From contig OY744610.1 in NCBI GenBank assembly GCA_963556255.1, forward strand, positions 58,257,449 to 58,321,448: DNA of 64,000 bases, read 5' to 3'. The position numbers were made by a program, and so were the translations under genes. The notes beneath the pieces were generated by a model. It did not search any database. It saw only the letters and a program-made list of their open reading frames with translations, and was not told the origin of the DNA. The DNA comes from Allolobophora icterica. Lineage: Eukaryota > Annelida > Clitellata > Crassiclitellata > Lumbricidae. Within the stretch, counting starts at the first letter, position 1. Each line of letters starts with the position of its first letter. Shown in pieces: positions 55,701 through 64,000 of the stretch.

Positions 55701-55939
55701 ATTCCCGCCGAACCGGCCACTAGTGTTGCCGACTGTTCATCCAGTGGCTGCATTGAACCAGCCTTGCTGCTGTAATCTTCATCATCCACATCCTTGTCAT
55801 CTGTAGTTTCGACCGACTCGTTTTTGTAAATGGGTATAGCCCGACTTCTGGTGCCTTTCATGCGACTTCTTCGATTTGACAAATCAAAATCATCGTGATC
55901 CAGGCTTTCTTGACTCAGCGAACTCGATGCCATATTCAT
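52751..55939 (-). CDS. PAWR: PAWR/Par-4-like pro-apoptotic leucine-zipper protein, 3' end missing
   Basis: Par-4 is a pro-apoptotic regulator with a SAC domain and a C-terminal leucine zipper. Exons on the reverse strand: 55939-55511, 54770-54681, 54134-54094, 53798-53444, 52855-52751. All phases join, giving 340 codons without a stop. KDKRKLREKRRSSGLVHM in exon 1 (about residues 123-140) closely resembles the NLS/SAC segment of Par-4 (KRKLREKRRSTGVV). MLTKEREKNSQLQQL..EQKEHIISDLERRLADL in the last found exon matches its zipper. The middle is acidic and Ser-rich (DADLEDNQDYDS, Ala run AAAAAG). The exon 2 donor is uncertain: GAG/GTGATT would shorten it. Two ATGs (55939 and 55933) could start translation. 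A final exon completing the zipper is expected to the left and was not found. Intron 1 holds a hAT MITE and TGACCT repeats. Confidence 0.7.
53034..53150. repeat. ~86-bp tandem duplication and inverted partner of 50130-50185
   Basis: TCGAAATGAAACTACACTAA occurs at 53033 and 53119. The segment between (GTGGTTTGAAATCAGACAGT, CCATGGGAATGTTCAGG) is the reverse complement of 50130-50185. Confidence 0.75.
53192..53400 (+). repeat. tRNA-derived SINE (family A), forward, in PAWR-like intron 4
   Basis: Head GTGGGACACGGTAGCCCAGT with A box TAGCCCAGTGGTAAGAGCGC and B box AAGTTCAAGCC, core CATTGAGCAAGTCCTTCACT, then TTGTTGCTTGGTCATTAGAT, GGCACTTAATAAATGCA and an AATAAT tail. Confidence 0.92.
53875..54085. 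repeat. ~90-bp tandem duplication (2.5 copies), PAWR-like intron 3
   Basis: AATTAGATGTACTGCAAACC and AAGGCATTGAAAGTACATGA are repeated at about 53880 and 53969, with a third partial unit at 54050. Confidence 0.85.
55078..55247. mobile_element. hAT-type MITE family 2, 170 bp, PAWR-like intron 1
   Basis: Ends CAGAGGCGTCTACACC and GGATAGACGCCCCTG. The exact 8-bp duplication GATATGCA is at 55070-55077 and 55248-55255. The body matches 34333-34494. Confidence 0.92.
55262..55375. repeat. ~20-bp TGACCTGACCTACTAGA repeats
   Basis: Five degenerate units carry TGACCTGACCTACT. TGACCT is the reverse complement of the nuclear-receptor half-site AGGTCA. It lies in intron 1 of the PAWR-like gene, 140 bp from exon 1. 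Confidence 0.85.
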
Positions 55940-57106
55940 TACAGGTCAGCTAAATAAAACATTTTAAAATAAGTCACATAAATTTCCTTTCACTCAGGAA
56001 AACAGGCTTTGCCGTTTATCGCTTAAACAATCGTAATCGTAAGCTCCACACTTCTAAAGCGCCACTCAAAGACCAAGCGCAGGGTATATCCTATTCACGA
56101 GCGCTGTGTCAAATCAGAGGGGTTTTCAAAGAGTAGCTAAAAAGAGGCCCGAGTCCAGTTGCCAGGGGGGCCAGATCAAGAGAATGTCGTTTAGGGTGAG
56201 AAGAATTGGAAGGCGGAGAATCAGATGAGTCAGGGTAGGAGTTCTTGAAAGGGTGAGACTTCAGTTTTGAGTGGCAATAAGGCCCGACAAGTACAAGTGC
56301 AATGCCGAATAATATGCAGAATATTTTAATCATATGGACGTAGTATTTACGTCAAGAAAAGAATTTTACGTTTTAAATAAACCCAGTCACCTGGATAACA
56401 TAAAGACCTAAGCTTCATTATATTCCACATCGTTTTGCTTTGTAAATAAATCTTGTCTGAGATGTTTAATGGCTGATACCGTTTCCTGACAGAATTATGA
56501 AAAGCATTACATCATAAAATCTTGAAAGCGAGTTTCCCATAAATAAGATGCGTGTCGAAGTGAGTCCTTGATCTGCAGCTGATTTTTTCGAAATCTCATT
56601 AGAGACGTGCACAGTAACTTTATCAACAGACGGCAGCCATCTTTATTTCCACATTTCCCACAAGTCTCTGCGCAGATTAACCCTTCGTGAGCGCTTATTC
56701 GCAGGTGCTTAGTCAAAACAAAATCGTTAGTCAGATAAGGCCAGTCTGCGAGAGAGGTATAGACGAACATGAAAGAAAAAGATGAAGAAAGACCTGCGCA
56801 AGGTTTGGAAGAGATGCAGTTTTGTGCAACGTTTGCCAAAATAATTTATATGGCGGCAGTCTCCAATGCATGGAATGTTGTTGAGGCATAAAATACGATG
56901 AGTGTAGTTGCCAAAGGGAGGAAGTATCGATTAAATAATACTCTATGGTGCGTGGCTTCGCATGGCAATGTGTGCGCAATGCAATTAGATGCTATGCGTT
57001 GCATTACAGAGCCGTATTTAAAACGTAATAATTTTGTCATAATAATTATAATGTATGTAAGGCACAGCTCATGAGAGGGCCATAGACAAGGCCAAATTGA
57101 AAAGCA
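55940..57106. other. 5' flank of the PAWR-like gene
   Basis: No exon recognised. 56030-56105 resembles the SINE/LINE 3' end at 21480-21545 (GCGCCACT..AAGCGCAGGG..ATTCACGAGCGC). No clear core promoter motif was found. Confidence 0.4.
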
Positions 57107-57114
57107 GAGGTAAC

Positions 57115-57440
57115 CAGGGACGTCATTTGGGGGGAAGGGGCACTTGCCCCTCTGATTTTTGGAAAAAAAAGAAAAAAGATGTAAAAAAGAAGAGAATAAG
57201 AAAGGCGTAAAAAGGAAAAAATGAGACTCATTTGCAAACTGGTTTTCAGTTTTGCACATGTAGACTAAATACAAACATAAGCAGCGATCCCGAAGTGTTG
57301 AGGGGGATAAAAAAACGCCTTTAACAGTGGGGGAACACTATGTACTGTTGTTCCCCACACGGTGAAATTTTTTTTCGCAAAAATGTTTTCACCTCTGTTT
57401 TGCTCCACCTCCCCCCGGAAAAGCTGAAATGATGTCCCTG
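57115..57440. mobile_element. hAT-type MITE family 5, 326 bp
   Basis: Ends CAGGGACGTCATTTGG and CTGAAATGATGTCCCTG. The exact 8-bp duplication GAGGTAAC is at 57107-57114 and 57441-57448. The interior is purine-rich on the left and has GCAAAAATGTTTTC on the right. Confidence 0.92.
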
Positions 57441-57579
57441 GAGGTAACCATAAGCCCATTCAGATCGTAATTTGGTAAAGTATGATAGTAACCTCAGAGG
57501 CAAGAAACACAGATGAATTAGAAGTGGAGCAGTACCCAAAAGGCATCCGTGGATGTGTTACCGACTACTTGTACATAGA

Positions 57580-57785
57580 GGCGCGAGGTTGGTAAATTCA
57601 CACATTGTTACATTCCTCTCCCTTTATGCCACATGATCTTGCCACAGACTTTAGTCATTGGCAGTGTGTGGTCAACGCACTCATTTAATAGCAGAGTTCG
57701 CATGGGGGCAATGATGGAAATACTTTCTGTTGTAGCAGGGATTTGAAACCCTATCTCTGTGTTCACAGCCCAGCACTGCTACTTT
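57580..57785 (-). repeat. SINE family B fragment, reverse
   Basis: Degenerate B box GGGTTTCAAATCCC and body words similar to 29440-29700. The head is damaged. Confidence 0.6.
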
Positions 57786-59081
57786 GAAATGCTTGTAAAT
57801 AGTACTGCATCGTTTTACTGCCATTTTAAACTAGCCTAAACGCCATTACACAACCTCTGATGAATTATTTCTAACTGAAAACATGCATCGCTTCAATTCA
57901 TTTTTATTTCAGTTCGCTTTATTCCAACAAAATCAGCCAAAATAATCATCAACCAAAAGTTATACATTAAGATATTAAGAAATCAAGTTCATAGCAGTTG
58001 TTCATAAAACTATACCACACCTTAAAGCTTGTCAAAAATTGCGAAAGTGACATACATCATGTCAAACACAAAATCCCCAACAGAGGATTAGCTCTGCTGT
58101 TACCAATCGATAAAAACCGCGAAACTGATTTACAAACTGAACAGATAAATTCATATTGTTACATTGTGTGTTAGTTTTCTGGGGTTTGCAATTATTTCAA
58201 TATTTATTTATACATAAAGACTTTGTACAAGCTTTATAGCAACTCTGCAGCTTTCAACCTAAGAACCAAATGAAATTTTAAGAAATTGTTAGAAAAGTTT
58301 AAATGAGTTTACATCACTAGACAAGCTCAAGCGAAGAACTGTTGTCTAAAAGTGAATAAAGAATGTAAGCAGTTAAAAAATAGTAGCAATTAGGTTCTAA
58401 TGACTAAAATGAAAATTCTACCCATTTAACATTTATACATTTTATTTATTTATTAAGATAATTTACAGAGCGTGTTACTCCTAAAATCAGAGACGCTCAT
58501 CTTGGAAGAAAGAAAACATTTGGGAATTTACAAAATTGCAATCTGCAATTTATTCCAGAACGATCAATTAAACAGAATATAGAAAACACCCTGAGATATA
58601 ACATTGCTATTTCACAAATTACAGAACTACAATTTTGAAATGCCACAGCAGAAACTCAATCACTTATGGCATTTTCACTCAAACACCATAAATAATGCAG
58701 TTTTGTTGTTGTTTTTCTTCTTGTTTTGTGCTACCAATGTTTTGTGAACTAAAGACTGATATAAAGCTTCCGCTGCAGAAATTATACAAAAATATTATAT
58801 ACATCACAAATCTGCATAAACATGAAATCACATCCATACGAAGAAAAATTACATCAGTTTTCAAAATCAGTCTGAAGAATGTAAGATATCAAACAGGAAC
58901 TTTCCTTCTCTTGAAGTCACACAAAACAACTGGCCGCATTCAGTTACACACTTATCCGTACCTTTCAATCAATCAATCAATATTCGTTTATTCAGAAAGG
59001 AAATAGAGTTGAAACATACACAACAGTTTACATTTCAGAAGCTAGATGAAAGAAATTCTATAGGCACTACGATACATTACT
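57786..59081. other. AT-rich region downstream of the ALDH3-like gene
   Basis: No exon or strong repeat, apart from a LINE-like 3'-end fragment at about 58440-58510 (AATTTACAGAGCGTGTTACT..AGAGACGCTCATC). Confidence 0.4.
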
Positions 59082-59089
59082 GTAAAGCA

Positions 59090-59287
59090 CAGGGCTATAG
59101 TGGTATAATTAGCGGTGAGTACACGCTACCGGTTAGTTTTCCAAAACAAATTAGAGGTGAGTATACACTAACGGTTAGTTTTCCGAAACAAATTAGAGGT
59201 GAGCACAAATATTTTGTGAGGTGAGTATGCGGTTTCTAGAGGTGAGTACACGCTGTATACCCGCGTATATTCTCGACTACAGCCCTG
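59090..59287. mobile_element. hAT-type MITE family 3, 198 bp
   Basis: Ends CAGGGCTATAGTGGT and CGACTACAGCCCTG. The flanks GTAAAGCA (59082-59089) and GTTAAGCA (59288-59295) match at 7 of 8 bases. It has the same GTGAGTACACGCTGTATACC internal units as 35709-36072. Confidence 0.88.
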
Positions 59288-59300
59288 GTTAAGCATAAGG

Positions 59301-59570
59301 GAGATACGAAAATTTCGCCCCCGGAAGATTCGCTCCAGACATTTCGCCCCTGGGAAGATTCGCCCCCCGGAAGTTTCGCCTCTGGGATCTATGATGAAAA
59401 TGTAACAAAGACTAGAAGCTGGATTAGCAATGAAAATGTAACTAGAAGACTAGAAGCGGGATCTATGATGAAAATGTAACTAAGACCAGAAGCTGGATCG
59501 ACGGGGGCGAAACTTCCGGGGGGCGAAATGTCGGGGGCGAATCTTACGGGGGCGAAAAGTCCTAGAACCA
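59301..59570. mobile_element. Palindromic MITE made of TTCGCCCC units
   Basis: TTTCGCCCCCGGAAGATTCGC near the left end is inverted as GCGAATCTTACGGGGGCGAAA near the right. Each arm carries three to four spaced TTCGCCCC (or GGGGCGAA) words. The 8-bp GCATAAGG at 59293-59300 and 59571-59578 may be the target duplication; the outermost ~14 bp of the ends do not match well. It directly abuts the preceding MITE. Confidence 0.72.
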
Positions 59571-59969
59571 GCATAAGGCATTACCATCTCAGAATCCTTC
59601 TGCACAGTCACTTTTAAGATGATACAGTACATGTGTAAAATCAATCCCAACTGTAATGGAACAGCTTAAAACACAACATTTTATTACATAAATTTGTTAG
59701 CTTTCATGGAAATGAATGTTGTAACTTCTTTACATGTTAAACTTGGGCAAGAAATTTACTGAATTATTGTTCATTGGATGTAGAGGCAACGTCTGTGTCA
59801 TAGCGCTTGGTGTTCTGCTGTTCAGTTGCTCCGAGAGAAGGAACCCCAGCCAAACACCTATAGCTTGACAAAAACAACCACTCCAGTGTTATTTTCATTA
59901 GTGTGTCAGATTAAGAAATTTTATATACAATATATTGAAACATAAACACAAAAACAATGAACATGAAAG

Positions 59970-60110
59970 AAAAATAAGAGCAGTCCCTTAAGCTAGCCCT
60001 GAGGCAGACATGGTATGAAGTGTTAGCGACTTCATTTTCTCACCCTCGGCATATGAGGGCTGGTGGCCAGTGCTCTCCCTCACCATCTCATCTTCCCACC
60101 GAAGAAGAAT
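59970..60110 (-). repeat. SINE family B body fragment, reverse
   Basis: GCAGTCCCTTAAGCTAGCCC..CCTCGGCATATGAGGGCTGG matches 29450-29560 and 47995-48085. Confidence 0.75.
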
Positions 60111-60265
60111 TCAAATATGCATACATGATACACCATAGAAATGTCTTCCCTTTGTCTGAGACTCAGAGTCAAATAATGCTAAATCACACTAGCACAACTG
60201 AGGGGGTTGGAAACAACTCCCTGGGGTGTGCAGTGGAGACTTAACTGTGGGGTCCTACGAAAGAC
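60107..60265 (+). repeat. Dispersed repeat shared with 25640-25815
   Basis: Same order of CATACATGATACACCATAGA, AATAATGCTAAATCACACTA and GGAGACTTAACTGTGGGGTC. Confidence 0.75.
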
Positions 60266-60515
60266 TGCCACAACTAGTCCATCTTTCTGAACAAAGTTGC
60301 CTAGCAATCGGCAACATAAGCTTCGACTTCTGTAAGCACTTTGAAACCCATTCTACTTAATTATGGTTTCATGACGTGAGGACGTATAGAGTTTCTCTGG
60401 AAGTGCCATTATGTCAATTTGTGATTTAAATTAAACTATTATACAGAAATACTACAATTATATTTATTATATTTAAATATTATATTATATTTAAATATTA
60501 TATTATATTTAACTA

Positions 60516-62002
60516 TTATAGTTGATACGAAGTTACCACCTTAGCCAGAAGTCCCAACACAACTCCAATAATGATGAAGGGAAGAGAAACAATGAAGAAT
60601 CCACGGTTCGACTTTGGAGACTGTTTCATGAGCCAGCTTATAATATTAAGCTTCCTCTCGGTGTAAGGCGGATATCTGATGCTGTTAGAATAAAACGTCA
60701 ACAAACAGTATTATTTTTACTTCTGATATTTGTACAAAGCTGTCCAATGACAAGGAATCACCCGACCGAACAAGCACTGGACCTCAAGAAGCTTATGGTG
60801 TAGTACCTACGGTGACGCGTTGCAAAATTCTAATATCTTAATGTAATGCAAACTTTGGAGATTTACATTACATAACATTGCAATGCCTTGCTCTAGGTAC
60901 CGACACTATGAGCATCCCAAGGCAGACTTGAGTCCTCACGTTTCACGTTACGGGGAAAGGGCTCAACCAGTCCATTACATAGTCTATCAAAGAATGCCTA
61001 AGCACAATAGAAATGTGCATACAACCCAGGAAGTTAGTAACACTCGAAAGATGACTGCAATAAAAAATAAAATAACCAATATCCTACTATTTAAATCTTA
61101 CATTTGGATAATTTAAATTTTATAAATTAAATCTTATGATTAAATAGTCATTTAGAAACACAACATATGGCACAAATTCTTTAGCTGCAATATACATTTC
61201 ATCATGCATACTCATTTAACTTCTCCATAGCCTGAGACCGGACAAGGCAACCTCTTCTGTGCGAAAACGTCTCGAAAGAGAACTTCCCGTGATATGCTCC
61301 AACTCCACTGTTTCCAACTCCACCAAATGGCAATGTCGACACTTCAATGGAAATAATTCACATTTAGAAATCTATGTAAAAATTAATTTATTATTATTAT
61401 TATTATTATTATGCATTTGTTAAGCACCATTATTACCTAATGACCCAGCATCAACAGGTGGCACAGAGCAACTGTGAGTAAAGGACTTGCTCGAGATCCA
61501 TACACAGCAGCAATCCCAGAGGAGGCTCGAACCCATACTCTACACGTTACAAGGCGAGTGCTCTAACCAATTGGCTACCAATCATGTACCACTTGAAATT
61601 ACAGAACACCTAAGTAATGCTCATATAAGCATTTAAGCTCAAATATCAGTTGATCTCATTTTATAGCCAGGTTCAACAGGGGCCACACACACACAACAGA
61701 AAAATCCTGAAATCTGACCTCCACGTTGATATTATTATTATAAATATATATAGCTGTCTACTCAGAAGTGATAGTCTAGCATACTAACCACTGGACTATT
61801 CCGCACACAACACAAACCCTGTAAGGTGTACTAAAATGCATGGAAAACTAATCCCTCGTCGTTAAAGTAATCAAATTCAGACTTACGCGCAGGATGCATC
61901 AGGGTGTCGTTGACAGTTACTCCACCGCTAGACGTCGACGACAGGATTCGTTCAACGACTTTCTTATCCTTCGAAAAGACGTACAGTGCCAACGGCTTTT
62001 CC
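60516..62002 (-). CDS. ALDH3A2: ALDH3-family aldehyde dehydrogenase, three 3' exons (gene continues off the window)
   Basis: Fatty aldehyde dehydrogenases oxidise long-chain aldehydes to acids at the ER and peroxisome. Reverse-strand exons 62002-61887, 61341-61212 and 60681-60516 join in phase. They read [20 protein letters not shown] and [14 protein letters not shown], then [32 protein letters not shown], then [17 protein letters not shown]. The end is a hydrophobic segment ([20 protein letters not shown]) followed by VVTSYQL and a stop at 60516, matching the C-terminal membrane anchor of ALDH3A2-type enzymes. The catalytic Cys and Glu lie in exons to the right, outside the window or not recognised. 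ALDH3B-type paralogy cannot be excluded, but the anchor favours ALDH3A2. Confidence 0.88.
61384..61592 (-). repeat. tRNA-derived SINE (family A), reverse, ALDH3 intron
   Basis: Reverse head TGGTAGCCAATTGGTTAGAG with B box GGGTTCGAGCC, core CTCGAGCAAGTCCTTTACTC, then GGTGCTTAACAAATGCATAA and an AAT tail. Confidence 0.88.
61650..61815 (-). repeat. SINE family B fragment, reverse, ALDH3 intron
   Basis: Head words TAGTCCAGTGGTTAGTATGC at about 61777-61800. The body is degraded and has an ATT insertion. Confidence 0.55.
61825..61870. mobile_element. Partial TTAA-type micro-element (copy 4)
   Basis: GTGTACTAAAATGCATGGAAAACTAATCCC then TCGTCGTTAAAG, the core and right arm of the 47052/52654 family. 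The left arm is missing. Confidence 0.65.
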
Positions 62003-62029
62003 CTGCAACGTCAACATTCGTACAGGAAT

Positions 62030-62130
62030 TGTTTATTTATATAGCGCCTCTGTAAGAAAATTCATCAGAGGTACTACGACCTGATTACACACGACCACAA
62101 TTAAACAGAATGGTCTTCAAATGTGTGGAA
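62030..62130 (-). mobile_element. LINE/SINE 3'-end fragment, reverse
   Basis: TTTATATAGCGCCTCTGTAA, TCATCAGAGGTACTACGACC and GAATGGTCTTCAAATG match 8080-8185. Confidence 0.65.
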
Positions 62131-62459
62131 ATCACTACTTCAAAGCAGAAAACAGAAAATTACAAAAAGATTTTCTCTAACATATTATTATTATTATTAT
62201 GAACATTTCTAATGCGTGCACAGTCACACAGAAATGTGAATCTGAGGTGCGGGACATTTACATAACGAATTTAAAGCAAAAACCTCTGCGTACTAGCAAT
62301 TATCTACATGGTTATCTAACAGCTGTTTACATAGCAAGCTCATAGATTCACATCGATATGAATGGATCTGGAGGATGCATATTTATATTGCCCATTTTCA
62401 ACATCTGCCGATATTCAGTAGTAACTGCATCCCAGCTCTGGCAAATTCCGCCCAAGTGT

Positions 62460-63590
62460 ATTGTATTGTATTTAAACATTTATTAAGCGCCTCTAGTAGG
62501 GTGAACCGTTCAGAGGCGCTCCCAGTGCGCAAGGCCAAGAGAAAAGAAATAAGTCTTGAGGAAAGCAAAAGAAGATGAGGGGTTACTTATTAAAATTTGA
62601 GAGCGAGTAGAAGGAGACAGTGTATTCCAGAGAGAGGGACCAATTGAGGCAAAAGATCGGGACTGAGCCATAGCTGTTCTAGTATGAGGAACTGAGAGAT
62701 CAAATCTGTTTGAGGAGCGAAGTGGACGATGCGAAGAGACAGAACGAGGCCGGTGAATTACATCAATTAAATATTTGGGGGCGAGACCCCGCTGTGTCTT
62801 TGACACCAGCATAAGGATTTTGAACTTAATACGTGCAGAGAGAGGAAGCCAGTGCAGTTTCTCAAACATGAAGGATGAAATGCGTGAGTAGCGTGGCAGA
62901 CGGGCAATTAATCTTGCAGCTGCATTTAGGACTGACTGCAGAGGCATGAGACGGACCTTAGGAAGACCGATTAGAAGCGAATTGCAGTAGTCAATTCTGG
63001 AGCAAATGAAAGCATGGACCAGCGTTGTGAAAACAGAGGAAGAGACAGATCGTCGAACAGCCCTGAGACGCCTTAAGTGGAAGTAGGAAACACGTGTGAG
63101 GTTAGAAATGTGATCTTTGAAGGAGAGAGAGCTATCAAGCGTAACACCTAGATCACGTACACTTGATGAAAAGGAGTAGTGAGGGAAGATTTCCAAGAGG
63201 AGGGCGAAATCAATCTTAAGCAACTGTTGACGGGAGCCAAACCAAATGAACTGGGTTTTGGAGGCATTAAGACAGAGACGATTTGAGGACATCCAGGAAT
63301 GGAGAGACTTAGATAGAGACTCAATACGCTCAACTAAGTGCAATTGAGATAAAGGAGACCCATGGACAAAAGCTTGCACATCATCAGCAAAGATATGACC
63401 AGTAGCTCCCGAGAGTGGGAAAAGAGAAGGAATGTCAGCCGTGTAGAGAATAAAGAGTAAAGGACCAAGTACAGAGCCTTGAGGAACGCCCAGCTTAATG
63501 TGAATCCATTTTGTTCTAGAGTCGCCCGATATAAGTGTATTAAGTATATAACAAGCAGGGTCACAAATATCTTCACAAATTGCTTCCTAG
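62460..63590 (-). mobile_element. CR1/L2-like LINE, 3' half of ORF2 and 3' end
   Basis: An uninterrupted reverse frame from about 63587 to 62510 has LGVPQGSVLGPLLF and HIFADD (RT palm motifs), then CLNASKTQFIWFGS, DLGVTLDSSLSFKDHI, SRIDYCNSLLIGLP, LQSVLNAAARLI, KLHWLPL and [30 protein letters not shown] before the stop. The 3' end GAGGCGCTTAATAAATG plus AATACAATACA follows. An in-frame TAG near 63590 and loss of similarity mark 5' truncation. The coding frame is open for about 360 codons, so the insertion is fairly young. Confidence 0.92.
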
Positions 63591-63639
63591 CGACTATGAT
63601 GAGCAATTCCACCTTTACTAACACCCTGCTTTCCTTACC

Positions 63640-64000
63640 ATTTGAATATTAGTCTGCATACCTATATTTACAGAAACAACGGCCCCACCTAGAAATGCCT
63701 TTCCCTTCATCTGATGTCCGCTAGTACTTGTCCCCGGCTATAGATCTCTTCACTCTGCAGCCAAAGGTGTTCTGATTGGCCCTCCATCTCATACTTCCCC
63801 ACTGCAACATGGTAACTTTACTGCGGTTCGCCCTTCACTCTGGAACAGGGTGTCGTGCAACCCGTTACATGAACACCCTTGGTCTCCATTTCACCACTGA
63901 TTGAAGACCATTCTCTTTGATCATGGTCTTCTCTTATCAGGTCCATAGGTCCTCTGAGCAATTTCCCTACAGATGAGCTATATAAATGTGCACGTATGAT
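63640..64000 (+). mobile_element. LINE 3' end of another subfamily
   Basis: TTCACTCTGGAACAGGGTGT and AGACCATTCTCTTTGATCAT followed by GATGAGCTATATAAATGTGC have the usual ORF2 C-terminus and TATATAAATG end. No exon of the neighbouring ALDH3 gene was recognised here. Confidence 0.6.

Overview
This is a metazoan nuclear window, read as a marine invertebrate, possibly a deuterostome. The reasons are short, phase-consistent GT-AG exons in long introns, vertebrate-like orthologues, tRNA-derived SINEs, several LINE lineages, many MITEs and large microsatellites. The species cannot be fixed from sequence alone. No bacterial, viral or CRISPR content was seen.

Layout. 0-5.2 kb: CA-rich and AAT microsatellites, a tRNA-headed SINE, and an ~18-bp minisatellite split by a hAT MITE. 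5.26-18.39 kb (+): a complete 18-exon INTU (Inturned) gene coding for 939 aa; its introns carry SINEs, LINE tails and an 18-bp minisatellite. 21.2-24.1 kb (+): a four-exon gene for an unrecognised 118-aa protein, with a TIR element in its second intron. 20-29 kb: hAT MITEs (one nested in another) and a two-unit minisatellite. 29.8-30.1 kb: a decayed TRAF MATH-domain pseudogene. 30.2-33.9 kb: a ~0.6-kb inverted duplication of CATC-rich DNA around LINE fragments, next to a 22-bp perfect hairpin with a GCGT loop. 34-38 kb: nested MITEs in LINE remains.

38.9-48.5 kb (+): a tandem segmental duplication of GTF2E1 (TFIIE-alpha). The downstream copy has four exons (398 aa). The upstream copy has exons 1-3 only; a repeat at the duplication breakpoint supplies its last 20 codons, stop and a polyadenylation-like signal. 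A hAT MITE lies four bases after the stop of the complete copy, and a piggyBac-like MITE sits in its last intron. 52.7-55.9 kb (-): a PAWR/Par-4-like gene whose last exon was not found. 60.5-62.0 kb (-): the three 3' exons of an ALDH3 (fatty aldehyde dehydrogenase-like) gene ending in a membrane anchor. 62.5-63.6 kb (-): a truncated CR1/L2-like reverse transcriptase.

The genes look like unrelated housekeeping or developmental neighbours (ciliogenesis, transcription initiation, apoptosis, lipid aldehyde oxidation), not a pathway cluster. The most notable structure is the mobile-element layer: eleven hAT-type insertions with 8-bp target duplications (ten exact, one 7/8), a TTAA piggyBac-like element, and a family of ~53-78-bp TTAA-flanked palindromic micro-elements. 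All exon borders were assigned by hand from splice signals and phase.
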